A DNA stretch of 64,000 nucleotides from Burkholderia ubonensis (GCF_902833085.1 NZ_CADFEB010000003.1:434001-498000); one strand, 5' to 3'. Counted from the first letter of the stretch, positions 18,302-30,105 are shown. Numbers and translations: made by a program. Notes: generated by a model not told the origin, from the sequence alone.

Positions 18302-19345
18302 ATGGCGCAACGAGAAGCAACGACGACGGCCACGCAGCCGATGACGATGATCCAGGCGCTGCGCTCCGCGATGGACGTGATGCTCGGGCGCGACGGCGAC
18401 GTAGTCGTGTTCGGCCAGGACGTCGGCTATTTCGGCGGCGTGTTTCGCTGCACCGAAGGGCTGCAGACGAAGTACGGCAAGTCGCGCGTGTTCGACGCGC
18501 CGATTTCGGAAGGCGGGATCGTCGGCGCGGCGGTCGGCATGGGTGCGTACGGGTTGCGGCCCGTGTGCGAGATTCAGTTCGCGGACTACTTCTACCCGGC
18601 ATCCGACCAGATCGTGTCGGAAGGCGCCCGGCTGCGTTACCGCTCCGCGGGCCAGTTCACCGCGCCGATGACGATCCGCATGCCGTGCGGCGGCGGCATC
18701 TACGGCGGCCAGACCCACAGCCAGAGCCCGGAGGCGATGTTCACGCAGGTGTGCGGGCTGCGCACGGTGATGCCGTCGAACCCGTATGACGCGAAGGGCC
18801 TGCTGATCGCGGCGATCGAGAACGACGACCCGGTGATCTTCCTCGAGCCGAAGCGGCTTTACAACGGGCCGTTCGACGGCCATCACGAACGGCCCGTCAC
18901 GTCGTGGCTGAAGCATCCGGCGAGCGCGGTGCCCGAGGGCTACTACACGGTGCCGCTCGACTCGGCCGCCGTCGTGCGCGCCGGCAGCGACGTGACGGTG
19001 CTGACGTACGGCACGACGGTCCACGTGTCGCTGGCCGCGGCCGAGGAGACGGGCATCGATGCCGAGGTGATCGACCTGCGTACGCTGTGGCCGCTCGATC
19101 TGGAGACGGTCGTCGCGTCGGTGCGCAAGACCGGGCGCTGCGTCGTCGTGCACGAGGCGACGCGTACCTGCGGTTATGGCGCGGAACTGGTGTCGCTCGT
19201 GCAGGAACATTGCTTCTACCACCTCGAGGCACCCGTGGAGCGCACGACCGGCTGGGATACGCCGTATCCGCATGCGCAGGAATGGGCGTATTTCCCCGGC
19301 CCGAGCCGGGTCGGTGAAGCGTTGCGACGCGTGATGGAGGCTTGA
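18302..19345 (+). CDS. bkdA2: Branched-chain 2-oxoacid dehydrogenase E1 beta subunit
   Basis: The 347-residue subunit forms the alpha2beta2 E1 component with BkdA1. Family stretches include FGQDVGYFGGVFRCTEGL, ISEGGIVGAAVGMGAYGLRP and the C-terminal IDLRTLWPLDLETVVASVRK. The beta subunit contributes residues that hold ThDP and the E2 docking surface. ATG 18302 is chosen because GGGAG lies 7 nt upstream; a GTG at 18296 in frame overlaps the stop of bkdA1. The next gene follows after one base, so translation is coupled. Product is certain as a family member; the branched-chain assignment follows from operon context. Confidence 0.93.
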   Translation: MAQREATTTATQPMTMIQALRSAMDVMLGRDGDVVVFGQDVGYFGGVFRCTEGLQTKYGKSRVFDAPISEGGIVGAAVGMGAYGLRPVCEIQFADYFYPASDQIVSEGARLRYRSAGQFTAPMTIRMPCGGGIYGGQTHSQSPEAMFTQVCGLRTVMPSNPYDAKGLLIAAIENDDPVIFLEPKRLYNGPFDGHHERPVTSWLKHPASAVPEGYYTVPLDSAAVVRAGSDVTVLTYGTTVHVSLAAAEETGIDAEVIDLRTLWPLDLETVVASVRKTGRCVVVHEATRTCGYGAELVSLVQEHCFYHLEAPVERTTGWDTPYPHAQEWAYFPGPSRVGEALRRVMEA

Positions 19346-19346
19346 C

Positions 19347-20657
19347 ATGGGTATTCACGTCATCAAGATGCCGGATATCGGCGAAGGGATCGCCGAGGTC
19401 GAGCTGGTGGCCTGGCATGTGGAAGCAGGGCAGACGATCAAGGAAGACCAGCCGCTCGCCGACGTGATGACCGACAAGGCGGCGGTCGAGATTCCGTCGC
19501 CCGTGTCGGGCAAGGTGATTGCGCTCGGCGGCAGGATCGGCGAGATGATGGCGGTCGGCAGCGAGCTGATTCGCCTCGAAGTCGAGGGCGACGGCAATCT
19601 GAAGCCGGGCGCCGACGTGCGGGAGGCCGCTGTAGTCGCTGAAGTTGCTGTCGCGGCTCCGGCTGCAGTAGCGCCTGCGCCTGCGGTTTCGTCCTCGGAT
19701 GCTGGTCATCCGGCGCGCCGCGCGCCTGCCGAACCGCGCCGAGCCGAGCACGCCGCGCCGCCGCGCGCGGCGCTTGCGCCGGGCGAGCGGCCGCTCGCGT
19801 CGCCGGCGGTGCGCCAGCGCGCGTGGGACATGGGCATCGAGTTGCGCTACGTGCGCGGCACGGGCGAGGCCGGGCGCATCCTGCACGCGGACCTCGATGC
19901 GTACGCACGCACCGGCAGCCGGGCAGGCGCCCAGCCGGCGCGCGGCTACGACGAACGGACCGACGAGACCGAAGTGCCGGTGATCGGCCTGCGCCGCGCG
20001 ATCGCGCGCAAGATGCAGGAAGCGAAGCGGCGCATTCCGCACTTCAGCTACGTCGAGGAAATCGACGTGACCGAGCTGGAAACGCTGCGCGCGGAACTGA
20101 ACCGCCGCTACGGCGACGCGCGCGGCCGGCTCACGGTGTTGCCGCTGCTGATCCGCGCGATGGTGATCGCGCTGCGCGACTTTCCGCAGATCAACGCGCG
20201 CTTCGACGACGAAGCCGGCGTCGTGACCCGTCACGGTGCGGTGCACATGGGTGTCGCGACGCAGACCGACGCCGGCCTCACGGTGCCCGTGCTGCGTCAC
20301 GCGGAAGCGCGCGACGTGTGGTCGATCTCGGCCGAAATCGCGCGGCTTGCCGATGCGGTGCGCACCAACCGCGCGCAGCGCGACGAGCTCACCGGCTCGA
20401 CGATCACGATTTCGAGCCTCGGCCCGCTCGGCGGCATCGTGTCGACGCCGGTCATCAATCACCCGGAGGTCGGCATCGTCGGCGTGAACCGCATCGTCGA
20501 GCGCCCGATGTTCCGCGACGGCGCGGTCGTCGCGCGCAAGCTGATGAACCTGTCGTCGTCGTTCGATCATCGCGTCGTCGACGGCATGGACGCGGCCGAA
20601 TTCATCCAGGCGGTGCGCGCGTTGCTCGAACGCCCGGCGCTGCTGTTCGTGGAGTGA
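19347..20657 (+). CDS. bkdB: Dihydrolipoyl acyltransferase (E2) of the branched-chain complex
   Basis: The 436-residue E2 has one lipoyl domain (residues 1-80, lipoyl-lysine Lys44 in [10 protein letters not shown]), an Ala/Pro-rich linker, a peripheral-subunit-binding domain (about 148-190, [20 protein letters not shown]) and the catalytic domain. His408 and Asp412 in [11 protein letters not shown] form the transacylase centre. It transfers the branched acyl group from E1 to CoA and forms the core of the complex. GGAGG lies 6 nt upstream of the ATG. It follows bkdA2 directly. Confidence 0.93.
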   Translation: MGIHVIKMPDIGEGIAEVELVAWHVEAGQTIKEDQPLADVMTDKAAVEIPSPVSGKVIALGGRIGEMMAVGSELIRLEVEGDGNLKPGADVREAAVVAEVAVAAPAAVAPAPAVSSSDAGHPARRAPAEPRRAEHAAPPRAALAPGERPLASPAVRQRAWDMGIELRYVRGTGEAGRILHADLDAYARTGSRAGAQPARGYDERTDETEVPVIGLRRAIARKMQEAKRRIPHFSYVEEIDVTELETLRAELNRRYGDARGRLTVLPLLIRAMVIALRDFPQINARFDDEAGVVTRHGAVHMGVATQTDAGLTVPVLRHAEARDVWSISAEIARLADAVRTNRAQRDELTGSTITISSLGPLGGIVSTPVINHPEVGIVGVNRIVERPMFRDGAVVARKLMNLSSSFDHRVVDGMDAAEFIQAVRALLERPALLFVE

Positions 20658-20662
20658 TCCTA

Positions 20663-22054
20663 ATGAAGAACGAACACACCACGCTGCTCGTGATCGGCGG
20701 CGGTCCGGGCGGCTACGTCGCCGCCATTCGCGCCGGACAGCTCGGCATTCCGACGCTGCTCGTCGAGCGCGACCGGCTCGGCGGCACCTGCCTGAACATC
20801 GGCTGCATTCCGTCGAAGGCGCTGATCCACGTCGCCGACGCCTTCGAGCAGGCGCGCGACCAGGCCGGCGAAGGCGCGCTCGGCATCCGCGTGCACACGC
20901 CGGAGATCGACATCGCGCGCAGCGTCGCGTGGAAGGATGGCGTCGTCGACAAGCTGACGCGCGGCGTCGGCGCGCTGCTGAAGAAGAACGGCGTGCGCGT
21001 GCTGCACGGCGACGCGCGCGTGATCGACGGCAAGACCGTCGAGGTCGCCGCCGACGGCGAGACGATCCGGATCGGCTGCGAGCATCTGCTGCTCGCGACG
21101 GGTTCCGAGCCGGTCGCGCTGCCGTCGATGCCGTTCGGCGGGCATGTCGTGTCGTCGACCGAGGCGCTGTCGCCGAAGACGTTGCCGAAGCGGCTGGTCG
21201 TCGTCGGCGCGGGCTACATCGGGCTCGAACTCGGGATGGTCTATCGCAAGCTCGGGGTCGACGTCAGCGTCGTCGAGGCGGCGGAGCGCGTGCTGCCCGC
21301 GTATGACGCGGAGCTCGTGAAGCCGGTCGCCGATTCGCTCGCGCGGCTCGGCGTGAAGCTGTGGCTCGGCCACAAGGTGCTCGGGCTCGCGGCCGACGGC
21401 GCGGTGCGCGTGCAGGCGCCCGACGGCGCCGAGCGGACGCTGCCGGCCGATCGCGTGCTGGTGGCGGTCGGCCGCCGGCCGCGCGTCGACGGTTTCGGCC
21501 TCGAGACGCTGCCGCTCGAACGCAACGGCCGCGCGCTGCGGATCGACGACGAATGCCGGACGTCGATGCGCAACGTGTGGGCGATCGGCGACGTCGCCGG
21601 CGAGCCGATGCTCGCGCATCGCGCGATGGCGCAAGGCGAGGTGGTGGCGGAGTTGATCGCCGGCAAGCGTCGCAAGTTCGTGCCGGCGTCGATTCCTGCT
21701 GTTTGCTTCACTGATCCCGAGATCGTTACGTCGGGGTGGTCGCCGGAAGATGCACGGGCGGCAGGCGTCGACTGCCTGAGCGCGTCGTTCCCGTTTGCCG
21801 CGAATGGGCGGGCGATGACGCTGCAGGCGACCGATGGCTTCGTGCGGGTTGTCGCGCGGCGCGATACGCACCTGATCGTTGGGTGGCAGGCGGTCGGGCG
21901 AGGGGTGTCGGAACTCGCTGCGGCGTTTTCGCAGTCGATCGAGATGGGGGCAAGGCTCGAGGATGTCGGCGGCACGATCCACGCGCATCCGACGCTCGGT
22001 GAGGCAATGCAGGAGGCGGCGTTGCGGGCGTTGGGGCACGCGGTGCATATTTGA
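20663..22054 (+). CDS. lpdV: Dihydrolipoamide dehydrogenase (E3) of the branched-chain complex
   Basis: The 463-residue flavoprotein reoxidises the lipoyl group with NAD. It has the FAD motif [14 protein letters not shown], redox-active Cys43/Cys48 in [13 protein letters not shown], the NAD-binding [19 protein letters not shown] and the C-terminal catalytic [11 protein letters not shown] histidine-glutamate pair. The ATG at 20663 has GGAG 8 nt upstream and lies 5 nt after the bkdB stop, completing the operon bkdA1-A2-B-lpdV. Codon use matches its neighbours except for a slightly less GC-biased 3' end. A dedicated E3 for this complex (LPD-val) is known in pseudomonads. Confidence 0.93.
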   Translation: MKNEHTTLLVIGGGPGGYVAAIRAGQLGIPTLLVERDRLGGTCLNIGCIPSKALIHVADAFEQARDQAGEGALGIRVHTPEIDIARSVAWKDGVVDKLTRGVGALLKKNGVRVLHGDARVIDGKTVEVAADGETIRIGCEHLLLATGSEPVALPSMPFGGHVVSSTEALSPKTLPKRLVVVGAGYIGLELGMVYRKLGVDVSVVEAAERVLPAYDAELVKPVADSLARLGVKLWLGHKVLGLAADGAVRVQAPDGAERTLPADRVLVAVGRRPRVDGFGLETLPLERNGRALRIDDECRTSMRNVWAIGDVAGEPMLAHRAMAQGEVVAELIAGKRRKFVPASIPAVCFTDPEIVTSGWSPEDARAAGVDCLSASFPFAANGRAMTLQATDGFVRVVARRDTHLIVGWQAVGRGVSELAAAFSQSIEMGARLEDVGGTIHAHPTLGEAMQEAALRALGHAVHI

Positions 22055-22228
22055 GGAAAGAGGTCGGCCCTGGGGGGAGCCCGAGGGTCGGCGCAACTCA
22101 TCACCGCCACAATTGGCATAAATATGCGCGTTACGTACATGGCGTCGCGTCACAGTTGACTCAGAGTTTGCTTGTAAGCCGTGCAATGCGGTAGGGTGCA
22201 GCTTTGACTGACTGATCAGGGCTACTCC

Positions 22229-22459
22229 ATGAACACACACGATCTCATCGACGCTATTGCCGTCAGGACCGGCGTGAGCAGGCGTGACGCTGACGAAACC
22301 ATCCAGACCGTCCGGGAGGTCATCGCGTGCAAGGTTGGCCGCGGCGGCGCCGTGCAGCCTGCCGGTTTTGGGTCGTTCCTGGTGAGACAACGCGCGGCTC
22401 GTGCCGGCCGCATTCTCGCGCCCGGCACGGCGCTTAAGAACACGGTGAACGCGCCGTGA
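22229..22459 (+). CDS. HU/IHF-type DNA-binding protein, short
   Basis: The 76-residue protein resembles HU. It opens with MNTHDLIDAIAVRTGVSRRD and has the beta-arm region PAGFGSFLVRQRAARAGR with an ending like GTALKNTV. HU proteins are about 90 residues; here the segment between helix 2 and the arm is shortened. It would bind and bend DNA as a dimer. Its stop overlaps the GTG start of the YhcG-like gene (GTGA), so the two were probably co-transcribed. It belongs to a small accessory patch rather than being the main chromosomal HU, which is inferred from its divergence and neighbours. Confidence 0.75.
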   Translation: MNTHDLIDAIAVRTGVSRRDADETIQTVREVIACKVGRGGAVQPAGFGSFLVRQRAARAGRILAPGTALKNTVNAP

Positions 22460-23608
22460 CGAAGCGCGACATTGCTCAGGCAGACTATGTGGGCCTGCAC
22501 CGTGAAATCGCGGACGTTGTAGCGTCCGCGCGCGCAGCGGCCGCCCGCAGCGTGAACGCATTGATGACGGCGACCTACTGGGAGATTGGACGGCGGATCG
22601 TCGAGTTCGAACAGGGCGGCGAGGGCAGGGCTACGTATGGCGAAGCAGTGCCTGGGCGCCGACCTGTCTCAGCGGTTCGGCCGCGGCTTCGGGTGGCGCA
22701 ATCTTGCGCAGATGCGAGCCTTTTACCTAGCTTGGCCGTCTGAACGAATTTTGCAGACGCTGTCTGCAAAATCCTCGACCTCGCAAATTGTCCCGACACC
22801 GTCTGCAAATTCGTCTGGACGACCGCTTGTCGGTACAGCCGTGCGAAATGCGCCGGAACCAAGCGCCGTCGCGCAGGCGTTTCCATTGCCCTGGTCAGCC
22901 TATGTGCGTTTACTTTCCGTGAAGACGGACGCTGCTCGGGCGTTCTATGAAATCGAGGCACTACGGGAAGGCTGGTCGGTACGCCAGCTCGACCGCCAGA
23001 TCAGTAGCCAGCTCTACGAGCGAATGGCACTGTCACGCAACAAGGCGGCCCTCCTTGGAAAAGCCGCTCAAGTTCAGCCGGGCGATCTCCTCACGCCGGA
23101 GGAAGCGCTACGCGATCCATTCGTCCTCGAGTTTCTCGACATGAAGGACGAGTACTCGGAGTCGGATCTCGAAGCTGCATTGATCCAGCACCTCGCGGAT
23201 TTCTTGCTGGAACTTGGTGACGACTTTGCCTTCATAGGCCGGCAGCGACGTCTCAGGGTCGATGACACCTGGTTCCGTGTCGATCTGGTGTTCTTTCATC
23301 GACGTCTGCGATGTCTGGTCATTATCGACCTGAAGGTCGGCCGCTTCAGCTATGCGGATGCGGGACAGATGCACCTCTATTTGAACTATGCGCGCGAACA
23401 CTGGATGAAGCCCGGAGAAAATCCGCCGGTCGGCCTCATCCTGTGCGCCGAAAAAGGTGCTGCCGAAGTGCACTACGCGCTGGACAACCTGCCGAACAAG
23501 GTTCTCGCGGCGGAATATCAGATGGTGTTACCAGATGAGGCCACGATCGTCAGGGAGCTGGAGCGCACAAGGGCGGAACTCGAGCAGCGCAGCAGGCGCC
23601 ATCGTTAG
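22456..23608 (+). pseudogene. YhcG/DUF1016-type PD-(D/E)XK nuclease, frameshifted
   Basis: The first frame (from GTG 22456) encodes the DUF1016 N-terminal domain (NALMTATYWEIGRRIVEFEQ, GGEGRATYGEAV). Near 22645 the reading continues one frame over as LGADLSQRFGRGFGWRNLAQ and runs to 23608. The second part contains the nuclease core FRVDLVFFHRRLRCLVIIDLKVG with D...DLK catalytic residues and ends with a coiled region. The break could be a one-base insertion or a deletion of about eight bases in a GC-rich stretch. Intact relatives are linked to defence islands and mobile DNA. As given, no full-length protein is made unless by slippage or a sequencing error. Confidence 0.8.
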
Positions 23609-23837
23609 GCTCTGTCGCAATCGGCCACGAGCGCGCCTCCACGGAGCGGGCAGGCCGCTCGAGGAACAAACGGCCCATGCCGGGAAAGCGTTCCAGATTA
23701 GGGATGCCGGTATCCGTCGATAGGTCCAGCAGAGCATCGAACGCTTGCGGAGTTTCGGCTTCCAGCAGGAACGCTTCGATTTCTTCGAGGTTGTGCTCGA
23801 AGCTGGCGGTGAGCTTGACGGTATGGAGGACTGCCAC
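23550..23837 (-). pseudogene. RelE/ParE-type toxin, C-terminally truncated
   Basis: The GTG-started frame encodes VKLTASFEHNLEEIEAFLLE and then PNLERFPGMGRLFLERPARS, typical of RelE/ParE-superfamily toxins, but after about residue 72 the reading turns into unrelated sequence where it meets the YhcG-like gene end. The C-terminal beta strand that carries key toxin residues is missing. It is convergent with the nuclease frame and overlaps it by 59 bp. An antitoxin remnant sits directly upstream on the same strand, 16 bp away, in the usual antitoxin-first order. It is most likely inactive. Confidence 0.65.
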
Positions 23838-23853
23838 GGGGCAAATCAGCAGG

Positions 23854-24015
23854 TTAGCCGGCTGCTTTGTTGGCGCGGCGGCGCTTAATGTCGGAAAGGG
23901 TGCTGCGAGCGTCTTTTGCCTTGCCCGCGGACACGTCGGCCAGGCCCTTGCTCGCGTCTTTTATCAGCCACAAATGGATGCGCTCGCGTTCCAGCTGGTG
24001 GTAGTAATCGGCCAG
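23854..24015 (-). pseudogene. Antitoxin remnant paired with the truncated toxin
   Basis: An open minus-strand frame without a good start codon reads DYYHQLERERIHLWLIKDAS and KGLADVSAGKAKDARSTLSD, ending KRRRANKAAG just before the toxin start. The charged C-terminal half looks like the toxin-neutralising tail of a small type II antitoxin. In another frame further upstream (about 24060-24135) [14 protein letters not shown] could be the lost N-terminal DNA-binding part. A stop at 24016-24018 separates them. The family (ribbon-helix-helix or other) cannot be fixed. Confidence 0.45.
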
Positions 24016-24129
24016 TTAATGGAGAACTGTACGAATATACAGTATAGTACTCGTCCGAAACCGGTCCACTCCAGTGCCCACATCGCGGCGCCGTGACCCC
24101 TGGCCAACTCATTCAGACGGGCAGACAAA

Positions 24130-27100
24130 TTGTCATCCAGCAATCTGATCCGCATTCGCGGAGCGCGTCAGCACAATCTCAAGCACATCGACCTCGACCT
24201 GCGCACCGGCGAAATGACGGTCGTCACCGGCCCGTCGGGCTCGGGCAAATCGAGTCTCGTGTTCGACACCTTGTACGCGGAAGGCCAGCGGCGCTACGTC
24301 GAGACGTTCAGCGCGTATGCGCGGCAGTTTCTCGACCGGATGGACCGGCCGCAGGTGGATCGCGTCGACGGTGTGCCGCCCGCGATCGCGATCGACCAGA
24401 CCAATCCGGTCCGCAGCTCGCGCTCGACCGTCGGCACGATGACCGAGCTCAACGACCACCTGAAGCTCCTGTACGCACGCGCGGCTGAACTGTTCGACCG
24501 CAAGAACGCGCAGCCGGTGCGGCACGACACGCCGGAGACGATCTACGCGGACCTCTCCGCGCGCACGACAGATCGCGATCCGCGGCTCGTGGTCACGTTT
24601 CCGGTCGAGCTGCCGGAAACCGTGACCGACGAGGAAGTCGAGCAGTGGCTGTCGGCGAGCGGCTATACGAAAGTGCAGGCGCAACGAGAAGTCGCGTCGC
24701 CCACCGGGCCGCGCAAGGTGCTCGACGTGGTGGCCGACCGCTTCCGTCTGCATCAGGTCGACAAGGTGCGCGTGATCGAGGCGATCGAGGCGTCGCTCAA
24801 GCGCGGCGGCGGGCGGGTGAACGTCTACGTGCTCGCGCAGGTGCCGGAAAACGCCACCGACGCAGCGCCGGAATCCGAGGTGTGGCGTTTCTCCACCGGG
24901 CTCCATAACCCCGACAGCGACCTGCGCTACGCGGACCCTCAGGCGGCGCTGTTCTCGTTCAACTCGGCGTACGGCGCGTGCGAAACCTGCCGGGGCTTCG
25001 GCCGCGTGATCGGCGTCGATCTCGGCCTCGTGATCCCGGACGAACGCAAGACGCTGCGCGGCGGCGCGATCAAGCCGATGCAGACGCCCGCATGGAAGGA
25101 ATGCCAGGACGACCTGATGCGCTATGCGGCGAAGGCGAACATCCGGCGCGATACGCCGTGGAGCGAGCTGACGTCCGATGAGCGGGACTGGGTCATCAAC
25201 GGCTCGCCGGACTGGAACGGCAAGTGGCAAAGCCAGTGGTACGGCGTGAGGCGCTTCTTCGGCTACCTCGAATCGAAAGCGTACAAGATGCACATCCGCG
25301 TGCTGCTGTCGAAATACCGCAGCTACACGCCGTGCGACGTGTGCGGCGGCGCGCGCCTGAAGACGGAGTCGCTGCTGTGGCGGCTCGGCACGAAGGCGAA
25401 CGCCGACGCGGCGCTCGCGCCGGTCGGCCGCTTCCTGCCGCGCGGCGTCGACTGGACCCGTGCGCAGCTCGAAGCGCTGCCGGGCCTGACGGTGCACGAC
25501 CTGATGCTGCTGCCGATCGAGCGCATCCGCCGCTTCTTCGACGACATCAGCCTGCCGAGCGCGCTGCTCGACGACGCGCTGAAGCTGCTGCTCGCCGAGG
25601 TGCGCACGCGGCTGAAGTACCTGTGCGACGTGGGGCTCGGCTACCTGACGCTCGACCGCCAGAGCCGCACGCTGTCGGGCGGGGAGGTGCAGCGGATCAA
25701 CCTGACGACGGCGCTCGGCACCTCGCTCACGAAGACGCTGTTCGTGCTCGACGAGCCGAGCATCGGGCTGCATCCGCGCGACCTGAACCGGATCGTCGAG
25801 GCGATGCAGCGCCTGCGCGACGCGGGCAATACGCTGGTGGTCGTCGAGCACGATCCGTCGGTGATGCTCGCGGCCGACCGGCTGATCGACATGGGCCCCG
25901 GCCCGGGCGAGCGCGGCGGCACGATCGTCTACGACGGCACGCCCGGCGCGATCCGTTCGGCCCGCACGCTGACGGGCGAATATCTCGGCGGCCGCAAGCA
26001 CGTCGCGCACGCGTCGCACTGGTCGCGCCGCGCGGTGGACGCGCACACGCCGCGCATCGTGCTCGAAGGCGCGAGCGAGCACAACCTGCGCGACGTCACG
26101 GTCGAGATTCCGTTGCAGCGCCTCGTCTGCGTGACCGGCGTATCGGGTTCCGGCAAGTCGACGCTGCTGCAGGACGTGCTCTATCCGGCGATGGCGCGGC
26201 ACTTCGGCAAGGCGACCGAGTCGCCGGGCGCGTACCGCCGCCTCACGGGCGCGGAGCAGGTGGGCGACGTCGTGTTCGTCGACCAGTCGCCGATCGGCAA
26301 GACCACGCGCTCGAACCCGGCGAGCTACGTCGGCGCGTTCGACGAGATCCGCAAGCTGTTCGCGAAGGCGCCGCTCGCGCTGCAGCGCGGCTACGGCGCG
26401 GGCACGTTCAGCTTCAACTCGGGCGACGGCCGCTGCCCGACGTGCGGCGGCTCGGGCTTCGAGCACATCGAGATGCAGTTCCTGAGCGACGTCTATCTGC
26501 GCTGCCCGGACTGCGACGGCCAGCGCTACCGGGCCGAGGTGCTCGAAGTGCGGATCGAGCGCGATGGCCGCGCACTCAGCATTGCCGAGGTGCTCGACCT
26601 GACCGTCAGCGAAGCCGCGACGTTCTTCGCGGCCGACGCCGAGGTGCTGCGCGTGCTGCAGCCGATCGTCGACGTCGGGCTCGAATACGTGAAGCTCGGC
26701 CAGCCGGTGCCGACGCTGTCGGGCGGCGAGGCGCAGCGCCTGAAGCTGGCGGGCTTTCTCGCCGAGTCGGCGAAGGCCGGCAGCGGGCGCCGTGTCGTCA
26801 CCGAGGAGGCGCGCATCGCGCAAGCGCGCCTGTTCATGTTCGACGAACCGACCACGGGGCTGCACTTCGACGACATCGCGAAGCTGATGCAGGCGTTCGG
26901 CAAGCTGCTGGCAAGCGGCCATTCGCTGATCGTGATCGAGCACAATCTCGACGTGATCCGCGCGGCCGACTGGCTGATCGATCTCGGCCCGGAAGGCGGC
27001 GACGGCGGCGGCCTCGTGCTGTGCGCGGGCACGCCTGACGACGTGAAAGCATGCGCCGAATCGCATACGGGTGTGGCGCTGTTGCACTACGACCGCGCGA

Positions 27101-30036
27101 TGGGCGCCGAAGCCGAGCTTGCGGAGGAAGGCGTGCCGTTGCAGGCCGCGTTGAACGCGGCGCGTGCGCGGCGGGAAATCGAAGGCGACGACGTCGTGCG
27201 GATCGTCAACGCGCGCGAGCACAACCTGAAGGCGCTCGACGTCGATATTCCGCACGGCAAGTTCAACGTGGTGACCGGCGTGTCCGGTTCCGGCAAGTCG
27301 ACGCTCGCGTTCGACATCCTGTTTCACGAAGGCCAGCGTCGCTACCTCGAATCGCTGAACGCGTACGCGCGCTCGATCGTGCAGCCGGCGGGGCGTCCGG
27401 AAGTCGACGCGGTGTACGGCATTCCGCCGACCGTCGCGATCGAGCAGCGGCTGTCGCGCGGCGGGCGCAAGAGCACGGTCGCGACGACGTCCGAAGTGTG
27501 GCACTTCCTGCGGCTGCTGTACGTGAAGCTCGGCCTGCAGCATTGCATCCATGACGGCACGCCGGTGACGTCGCAAACCGTCGAATCGATCGCCGCGCAG
27601 TTGCTGCGCGACCACCGCGGCGAGCACGTCGGGCTGCTCGCGCCGCTCGTCGTCAACCGCAAGGGCGTGTACACGGATCTCGCGAAGTGGGCGAAGGCGC
27701 GCGGCAATACGCATCTGCGCGTGGACGGCGAATTCGTGCCGGTGGACCCGTGGCCGAAGCTCGATCGCTTCCGCGAGCATACGATCGAGCTGCCGGTGGC
27801 CGATCTCGTCGTATCGCCGGATCACGAGGCCGAGTTACGGCAGCGCCTCGACGAGACGCTCGAGCTCGGCAAGGGCGTGATGCATCTGCTCGCGCCGCTC
27901 GACGGCCTGCATCATGCGATGACCAACGATCATTCGACCGCGCGGATCGGCGAGGTCAAGGTGCTGTCGGTGAAGCGCGCGTGCCCGGTGTGCGGCACGA
28001 GCTACCCGGAGCTGGACCCGCGGATGTTCTCGTACAACAGCAAGCACGGCTGGTGCACGACCTGCGTGGGGACCGGCGTCACGCTCACGCGCGAACAGCG
28101 CGCGGCCTACGACGATACGGTGCTCGCCGAAGACGGGCGAGGGCGCGAGCAGACGCTGCCTTCCGACGAGCAGGAGCCGGAGGGCGTCGGCGACGAGCCG
28201 TGCGCGGATTGCGGCGGCACGCGTCTGAATCCGTCCGCGCGCGCGGTGACCTTCGACGGCCATCCGATCGTCGATGTCGCGCAGTGGACCGTGTCGGATA
28301 CGCGTCGCTGGATCGACGGCCTGGAACTCGCCGGGCGGGATGCGCAGATCGCGCGCGACATCGTCAGCGAGATCGGCAGCCGTCTCGCGTTTCTCGAGGA
28401 AGTCGGGCTCGGCTACCTGAGCCTCGACCGCGCCGCGCCGAGCCTGTCGGGCGGCGAGGCCCAGCGCATCCGGCTCGCGGCGCAACTGGGCAGCAACCTG
28501 CAGGGCGTCTGCTACGTGCTCGACGAGCCGACGATCGGCCTGCATCCGCGCGACAACCAGATCCTGCTGAACGCGCTGCGCAAGCTCGGCGACAAGGGCA
28601 ACACGCTCGTCGTCGTCGAGCATGACGAAGACACGATACGCCGCGCCGATCACATCATCGACGTCGGCCCGGGCGCCGGCAAGCGCGGCGGCACGCTGGT
28701 CGCGCAGGGCGGCGTCGCGGACCTGTCCGCGCAGCCCGATTCGCTGACGGGGCGCTTCCTCGCGCATCCGATCGTGCATCCGCTGCAGCCGCGCCGCAGC
28801 GTGAGCCTGCCGGGCGCGAAGCACGGGCCGGCGGTGCCGGAGACCTGGTTGACGGTGCACGGCGGCAAACTGCACAACCTGCGCGACGTCACGGTCGGCA
28901 TTCCGCTCGGGCGGCTCGTCGCGGTGACGGGCGTGAGCGGCTCGGGCAAGTCGACGCTCGCGCGCGACGTGCTGATGACGAACCTGCTCGATGCGGTGGG
29001 CCGCTCGGTGCTGTCGTCGCCGGCCACGCGCCGTGCGCGCAAGGCCGCGGAGCAGGCCGCGCCGCGGGCGGCGAATCGTCGCGCGAGCGTGCTGGCGCGC
29101 AGTGCGCCAAGGCCGTCGCTCAACGTCACGCATGCGTGGCAGGGCTGCGAGTCGATCAGCGGCTGGGAACACATCGATCGCGTGCTCGAAGTCGATCAGA
29201 CGCCGATCGGCAAGACGCCGCGCTCATGCCCGGCGACCTACATCGGCGTGTGGGACGCCATCCGCAAGCTGTTCGCGGAAACGCTGGAGGCGCGCGCCCG
29301 CGGCTACACGGCGTCGCGTTTCTCGTTCAACACCGGCGAAGGGCGGTGCCCCGCCTGCGAAGGGCAGGGCGTGCGCACGATCGGCATGAGCTTCCTGCCC
29401 GACGTGAAGGTGCCGTGCGACGTGTGCCACGGGCAGCGCTTCAATCCGGAGACGCTCGCGGTCACGTGGCGCGGCCGGAACATCGGCGACGTGCTGACGA
29501 TGGAGATCGACGAAGCGGTGGCGTTCTTTGCGCCGATCTCGAACATCGCGCATCCGCTGCAGCTGATGAAGGACGTCGGCCTCGGCTACCTGACGCTCGG
29601 CCAGCCGTCGCCGACCCTGTCCGGCGGCGAGGCGCAGCGCATCAAGCTCGTCACCGAACTCAGCAAGGTGCGCGACGACATCACGCGGCGCGGCCAGAAA
29701 GCGCCGCATACGCTGTACGTGCTCGACGAACCGACCGTGGGCCTGCATATGGCCGACGTCGCGAAGCTGATCCATGTGCTGCACCGGCTCGTGGATGCGG
29801 GGCACAGCGTCGTCGTGATCGAGCACGACCTCGACGTGATCGCGGAAGCGGACTGGATCATCGACCTCGGCCCGGAGGGCGGCGTGGGCGGCGGCGCGAT
29901 CGTGGCGGCCGCGCATCCGGAAGGGCTCGTGCAGGTGAGCGCGAGTCACACGGGGCGCGCGCTCGAACCCGTGCTGGCGCGCAGCGGCGCTGAACGCGGC
30001 GAGCGCGGGCGCAGCGGCGAGGCGGGCGCTGCGTGA
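24130..30036 (+). CDS. uvrA2: Tandem (double-length) UvrA-like excinuclease ATPase
   Basis: The 1968-residue protein is two UvrA-like units in one chain, with four ABC ATPase sites. Walker A motifs GPSGSGKSS or GVSGSGKST occur near residues 34, 672, 1051 and 1602; signatures [19 protein letters not shown] near 515, 864, 1439 and 1831; [15 protein letters not shown] Walker B motifs follow each. Several CxxC zinc modules are visible (CETC, CDVC, CPTC...CPDC, CPVC...CTTC, CADC, CPAC...CDVC). Normal UvrA is about 950 residues and dimerises, so this chain could act as a covalent pseudo-dimer. The start is TTG at 24130 with a weak ribosome site, right at the edge of the degraded toxin-antitoxin patch. 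It is a paralogue to the housekeeping uvrA, and damage recognition or drug tolerance is inferred. Confidence 0.88.
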   Translation: MSSSNLIRIRGARQHNLKHIDLDLRTGEMTVVTGPSGSGKSSLVFDTLYAEGQRRYVETFSAYARQFLDRMDRPQVDRVDGVPPAIAIDQTNPVRSSRSTVGTMTELNDHLKLLYARAAELFDRKNAQPVRHDTPETIYADLSARTTDRDPRLVVTFPVELPETVTDEEVEQWLSASGYTKVQAQREVASPTGPRKVLDVVADRFRLHQVDKVRVIEAIEASLKRGGGRVNVYVLAQVPENATDAAPESEVWRFSTGLHNPDSDLRYADPQAALFSFNSAYGACETCRGFGRVIGVDLGLVIPDERKTLRGGAIKPMQTPAWKECQDDLMRYAAKANIRRDTPWSELTSDERDWVINGSPDWNGKWQSQWYGVRRFFGYLESKAYKMHIRVLLSKYRSYTPCDVCGGARLKTESLLWRLGTKANADAALAPVGRFLPRGVDWTRAQLEALPGLTVHDLMLLPIERIRRFFDDISLPSALLDDALKLLLAEVRTRLKYLCDVGLGYLTLDRQSRTLSGGEVQRINLTTALGTSLTKTLFVLDEPSIGLHPRDLNRIVEAMQRLRDAGNTLVVVEHDPSVMLAADRLIDMGPGPGERGGTIVYDGTPGAIRSARTLTGEYLGGRKHVAHASHWSRRAVDAHTPRIVLEGASEHNLRDVTVEIPLQRLVCVTGVSGSGKSTLLQDVLYPAMARHFGKATESPGAYRRLTGAEQVGDVVFVDQSPIGKTTRSNPASYVGAFDEIRKLFAKAPLALQRGYGAGTFSFNSGDGRCPTCGGSGFEHIEMQFLSDVYLRCPDCDGQRYRAEVLEVRIERDGRALSIAEVLDLTVSEAATFFAADAEVLRVLQPIVDVGLEYVKLGQPVPTLSGGEAQRLKLAGFLAESAKAGSGRRVVTEEARIAQARLFMFDEPTTGLHFDDIAKLMQAFGKLLASGHSLIVIEHNLDVIRAADWLIDLGPEGGDGGGLVLCAGTPDDVKACAESHTGVALLHYDRAMGAEAELAEEGVPLQAALNAARARREIEGDDVVRIVNAREHNLKALDVDIPHGKFNVVTGVSGSGKSTLAFDILFHEGQRRYLESLNAYARSIVQPAGRPEVDAVYGIPPTVAIEQRLSRGGRKSTVATTSEVWHFLRLLYVKLGLQHCIHDGTPVTSQTVESIAAQLLRDHRGEHVGLLAPLVVNRKGVYTDLAKWAKARGNTHLRVDGEFVPVDPWPKLDRFREHTIELPVADLVVSPDHEAELRQRLDETLELGKGVMHLLAPLDGLHHAMTNDHSTARIGEVKVLSVKRACPVCGTSYPELDPRMFSYNSKHGWCTTCVGTGVTLTREQRAAYDDTVLAEDGRGREQTLPSDEQEPEGVGDEPCADCGGTRLNPSARAVTFDGHPIVDVAQWTVSDTRRWIDGLELAGRDAQIARDIVSEIGSRLAFLEEVGLGYLSLDRAAPSLSGGEAQRIRLAAQLGSNLQGVCYVLDEPTIGLHPRDNQILLNALRKLGDKGNTLVVVEHDEDTIRRADHIIDVGPGAGKRGGTLVAQGGVADLSAQPDSLTGRFLAHPIVHPLQPRRSVSLPGAKHGPAVPETWLTVHGGKLHNLRDVTVGIPLGRLVAVTGVSGSGKSTLARDVLMTNLLDAVGRSVLSSPATRRARKAAEQAAPRAANRRASVLARSAPRPSLNVTHAWQGCESISGWEHIDRVLEVDQTPIGKTPRSCPATYIGVWDAIRKLFAETLEARARGYTASRFSFNTGEGRCPACEGQGVRTIGMSFLPDVKVPCDVCHGQRFNPETLAVTWRGRNIGDVLTMEIDEAVAFFAPISNIAHPLQLMKDVGLGYLTLGQPSPTLSGGEAQRIKLVTELSKVRDDITRRGQKAPHTLYVLDEPTVGLHMADVAKLIHVLHRLVDAGHSVVVIEHDLDVIAEADWIIDLGPEGGVGGGAIVAAAHPEGLVQVSASHTGRALEPVLARSGAERGERGRSGEAGAA

Positions 30037-30044
30037 GCGGGACG

Positions 30045-30066
30045 GGTCCGGTGAATGGGCCGGACC
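30045..30066. terminator. Hairpin between convergent uvrA2 and diguanylate cyclase genes
   Basis: GGTCCGG (30045-30051) and CCGGACC (30060-30066) form a 7-bp stem with an 8-nt loop, 8 bp after the uvrA2 stop and 40 bp from the end of the convergent gene. No T-run follows on either strand, so termination by this hairpin alone is uncertain. Confidence 0.35.
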
Positions 30067-30105
30067 TGCCGTTCACGCAAGGTTCCGCCGGGAACGCGCC
30101 ACGGA

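Noticed and set aside
19823..20662. Long in-frame N-terminal extension of the E3 gene over bkdB
   Set aside because: It is out-of-frame reading of bkdB; ATG 20663 has a ribosome site and starts the canonical E3 sequence.
24133..27825. 1230-codon open frame on the minus strand opposite uvrA2
   Set aside because: It is a GC-bias shadow: composition is Arg/Ala/Val/Gln-rich with no domain, and the opposite strand carries a clear UvrA.
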